Part shown: positions 61,909 to 64,000 of the stretch, piece by piece | How the letters are laid out: each line of letters starts with the position of its first letter | Position numbering within the stretch: the first letter of the stretch is position 1 | From: Albula goreensis | Lineage: Eukaryota > Chordata > Actinopteri > Albuliformes > Albulidae | NCBI GenBank assembly: GCA_022829145.1 | Contig: CM040755.1 | Coordinates: forward strand, 21,163,063-21,227,062 | Length of the DNA: 64,000 nucleotides | Direction: 5' to 3' | The notes under the pieces: model-generated | Told to the model about the DNA's origin: nothing | The model's database searches: none | The model's input: the letters and a program-made list of their open reading frames with translations, nothing else | Made by a program: the position numbers and the translations under genes

Positions 61909-62104
61909 CTGATCCTTTGTGTTGAACAGATCATACGCATCGGCTCAATATAAAGAGCTGATTCATTGTGTTGAACAGATCATACGCATCGGCTCAATAT
62001 AAAGAGCTGATTCATTGTGTTGAACAGATCATACGCATCGGCTCAATATAAAGAGCTGATTCATTGTGTTGAACAGATCATATGCATCGGCTCAATATAA
62101 AGAG
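61909..62104. repeat. 49-bp tandem repeat, four near-identical copies
   Basis: Units start at 61909, 61958, 62007 and 62056. Each reads CTGATTCATTGTGTTGAACA, then GATCATACGCATCGGCTCAA, then TATAAAGAG. Copy 1 differs at the start (CTGATCCTTT) and copy 4 has ATGC where the others have ACGC. The near-identity points to recent amplification or ongoing homogenisation. Each unit carries a TATAAA word and two CpGs (one in the last). Confidence 0.96.
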
Positions 62105-62189
62105 CTGAACTGCCCATTGCTGAATGGCATATGACAAAGGAGTGAACTCCACAATCTTTGGCGTCCTTATTAAAGATGAGCTGATAAGT
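62105..62189. other. Unique spacer
   Basis: Short unique sequence following the 49-bp repeat. Confidence 0.5.
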
Positions 62190-62215
62190 GGAAGAAGAAG
62201 AAGAAGAAGAAGAAG
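62190..62215. repeat. (GAA)n trinucleotide repeat
   Basis: About eight GAA units. The 123-codon plus-strand open frame through it (62124-62495) reads the repeat as poly-Arg and has no recognised domain. Confidence 0.95.
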
Positions 62216-63201
62216 TTTAGTTTTTGGAAAAATTCCTCTTGTATGCAATAGTGCTGCTATAGGAGTCACCTATTGTTGTCTCCTCCTCCCCATCTCCACC
62301 TTCATAATCCTAACTATTCTCCCTATTTCTTTCAGCCAAAAGGCAGGGGGGGTTCCCTCTCACGAGGACGCGACGACTCCTCCCCCTTTTGACTCCAAGC
62401 CCAAGTTCATTCCTTTTCTATCTCTTATCAATAAACTCCTCTTAAATTCTATATCGTTGTCTGAGAGTTTTATACTACTGAATCTAGAATTTTAGGCTTG
62501 TGTTTGAGGCTGAAGAGAGGTTTTTTTTTTTCTGATGCATTTTTCTTCTCTCTTTTAGAAATATTATACAGGTGTGTTTTTTTATACTCTGTCTTGTTTT
62601 TCATCTTCTGACTTGGTTCTTCTATTTATTTGTACAGGATTTATCAAGTAGTTGTGAATTCTCTCTGTTAATTGCCAACTTGAAGCTGGTCAAAAAAGGA
62701 AAAAAAATCTGCAATGCTAATGATAGCAGCTAACTAGTTTTCATTCATTTGAAGTGGTGTGACTTGACTTCTGTCTGGGAACGGAAATGGGAAAGGCTAG
62801 ATTAATGGCTTTTCAGCTTTTCCATTTAGCAACAACTGATCCTTTTCATATTTAATGCATTTTTAATGAACAGATCTTTCATGGTAAATCTAAAGCTAAT
62901 TTTGTAAGTTATAAATTCTGAGCGATGGTTAGCCAGAGCATGTGGTTCTTTGATTACAATTCACAGATGGTCATGTTCTGCTCACTGATCAAGTATTTCT
63001 GCAAGCCACTATCCCATTGACCAAATCAAATCACTATTTACAACTACTGTGGAAAAAAGTATGCATCAGATAAGCATGATATCAGAAGGACTCTGAGACA
63101 TGAAAGGATGTTCTTCCAAAGTACAATCACCCACATTTCATTTTCAGTGATGAGATCATTTTCATATCATGCTTATTATTTATGATGAGTGAGTACATGC
63201 A
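62216..63201. other. Unique non-coding sequence
   Basis: C/T-rich part at 62270-62400. No gene or known repeat is recognised. Confidence 0.55.
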
Positions 63202-63234
63202 TGTGTGTGTGTGCGTGTGTGTGTGTGTGTGTGT

Positions 63235-63291
<57 letters not shown>
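63202..63291. repeat. Compound (TG)n(GA)n microsatellite
   Basis: A TG run (63202-63234, one GC interruption) runs into a GA run of about 27 units (63237-63291). The GA part is a homopurine mirror repeat with triplex (H-DNA) potential. Confidence 0.97.
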
Positions 63292-63294
<3 letters not shown>

Positions 63295-64000
63295 AAACTT
63301 AGTGATGACGGTTACACAGTCGTAATGAATGTTGCTTTCTAATAATAGGCTGAGTTTGATTTTAATTCATCCAAACCACAGAGGCACCAGATACAGCTTG
63401 CCTTTGAGCTGCACCTCCTTGGCAGGTATATTTTCATGTAATGAATAAATACATGATCATTTCATTAAAGTGAAATGACGATTTCTTATCAGTTTATTTA
63501 GAAAATACAAATAATGTAAAAAATGTTAACTAGTTAATTAGTATCAGTATCTATTACAGTTACTACTGTCTTCAATAAATATCCACATGATTGGAGGTGG
63601 AATTGTGAACTAAACTAAGTTTTAGAGATGTGATTTTGACCAGCTGAGGATTTGAATGAAGTAGTTAACATTTTACAGGGTGATTAATGGCATTTTTGTT
63701 GAAATGACATTACATTCCATCCAGTATCTAGAAGGTATTCACCCACAATGTTCTGAAAAAGCTTTGCACATATTGATTTCTTGACACAAGAAGTGTCAGG
63801 TTTTGGCTTCTATTTAGAATCAACAATGGTCATCTGTCCACTATGCAAACAGCTATACAAAGAATAACCACAGAACACAGCTTTGGTATATATTTGTTTG
63901 CTATATGTACATTTCTGGATAGTAGTTCATATTACCAGTTTTATACAATGTAATAAAAATCACACACAGCTGCATGACATACTGGTATTGCATGGCACAG
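63292..64000. other. Unique AT-rich non-coding sequence
   Basis: No gene, RNA or known repeat is recognised to the window end. Confidence 0.55.

Noticed and set aside
62124-62495. 123-codon plus-strand open frame with a poly-Arg run
   Set aside because: It runs through a GAA microsatellite. The flanking residues resemble no protein.

Overview
The window looks like non-coding DNA of a ray-finned (teleost-type) fish. It is AT-rich by eye and crowded with TG/CA microsatellites. It carries a tRNA-derived SINE with an L2-type 3' tail, plus short terminal-inverted-repeat elements of the hAT and piggyBac types usual in fish genomes. I find no intact protein-coding gene, tRNA, rRNA, CRISPR array or bacterial-type operon. 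The open frames are short and unrelated to known proteins, or come from simple repeats. The species and the neighbouring genes cannot be told from the sequence.

Layout. 1-5 kb: a 98-bp CA tract, a six-copy 21-bp tandem repeat and smaller microsatellites, then a V-SINE-like element (5.1-5.3 kb). 5.3-12.3 kb: unique sequence with nothing recognised. 12.4-16.1 kb: two piggyBac-like non-autonomous elements, the second next to an ATT/AAT hairpin. 15-25 kb: several conserved-element-like unique stretches, a clean 542-bp hAT MITE with perfect 8-bp target duplications (21.2-21.8 kb), a 140-bp fold-back (22.6 kb) and a lone hAT terminus (25.3 kb). 26-36 kb: octamer-bearing unique DNA, a duplicated block around a CA tract (28.2 kb), a decayed 48-bp tandem repeat (32.4 kb), a possible hAT relic (35.2 kb) and, on the minus strand at 36.3-36.4 kb, the first 35 codons of a broken Myb/SANT-like gene. 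37-56 kb: mostly unique DNA with several regulatory-looking blocks, long TG tracts, a 28-bp perfect palindrome and a G-quadruplex-type C5A repeat. 56.6-58.96 kb: a 49-copy, 48-bp minisatellite, the most striking object here. 59-64 kb: a degraded SINE head, an area with recurring GAGTCAT/GTTCACTGAATC words, a fresh four-copy 49-bp repeat and a TG+GA tract.

With no genes there is no pathway to describe. The simplest reading is a gene desert or a large intron. The many complex, non-repetitive blocks with TAAT, octamer and forkhead words would suit a developmental-regulator landscape, but that is inference and needs cross-species alignment. I saw no clearly new biological system. The best leads are the 48-bp minisatellite with its CpG-decay variants, the Myb/SANT relic and the well-bounded MITEs.
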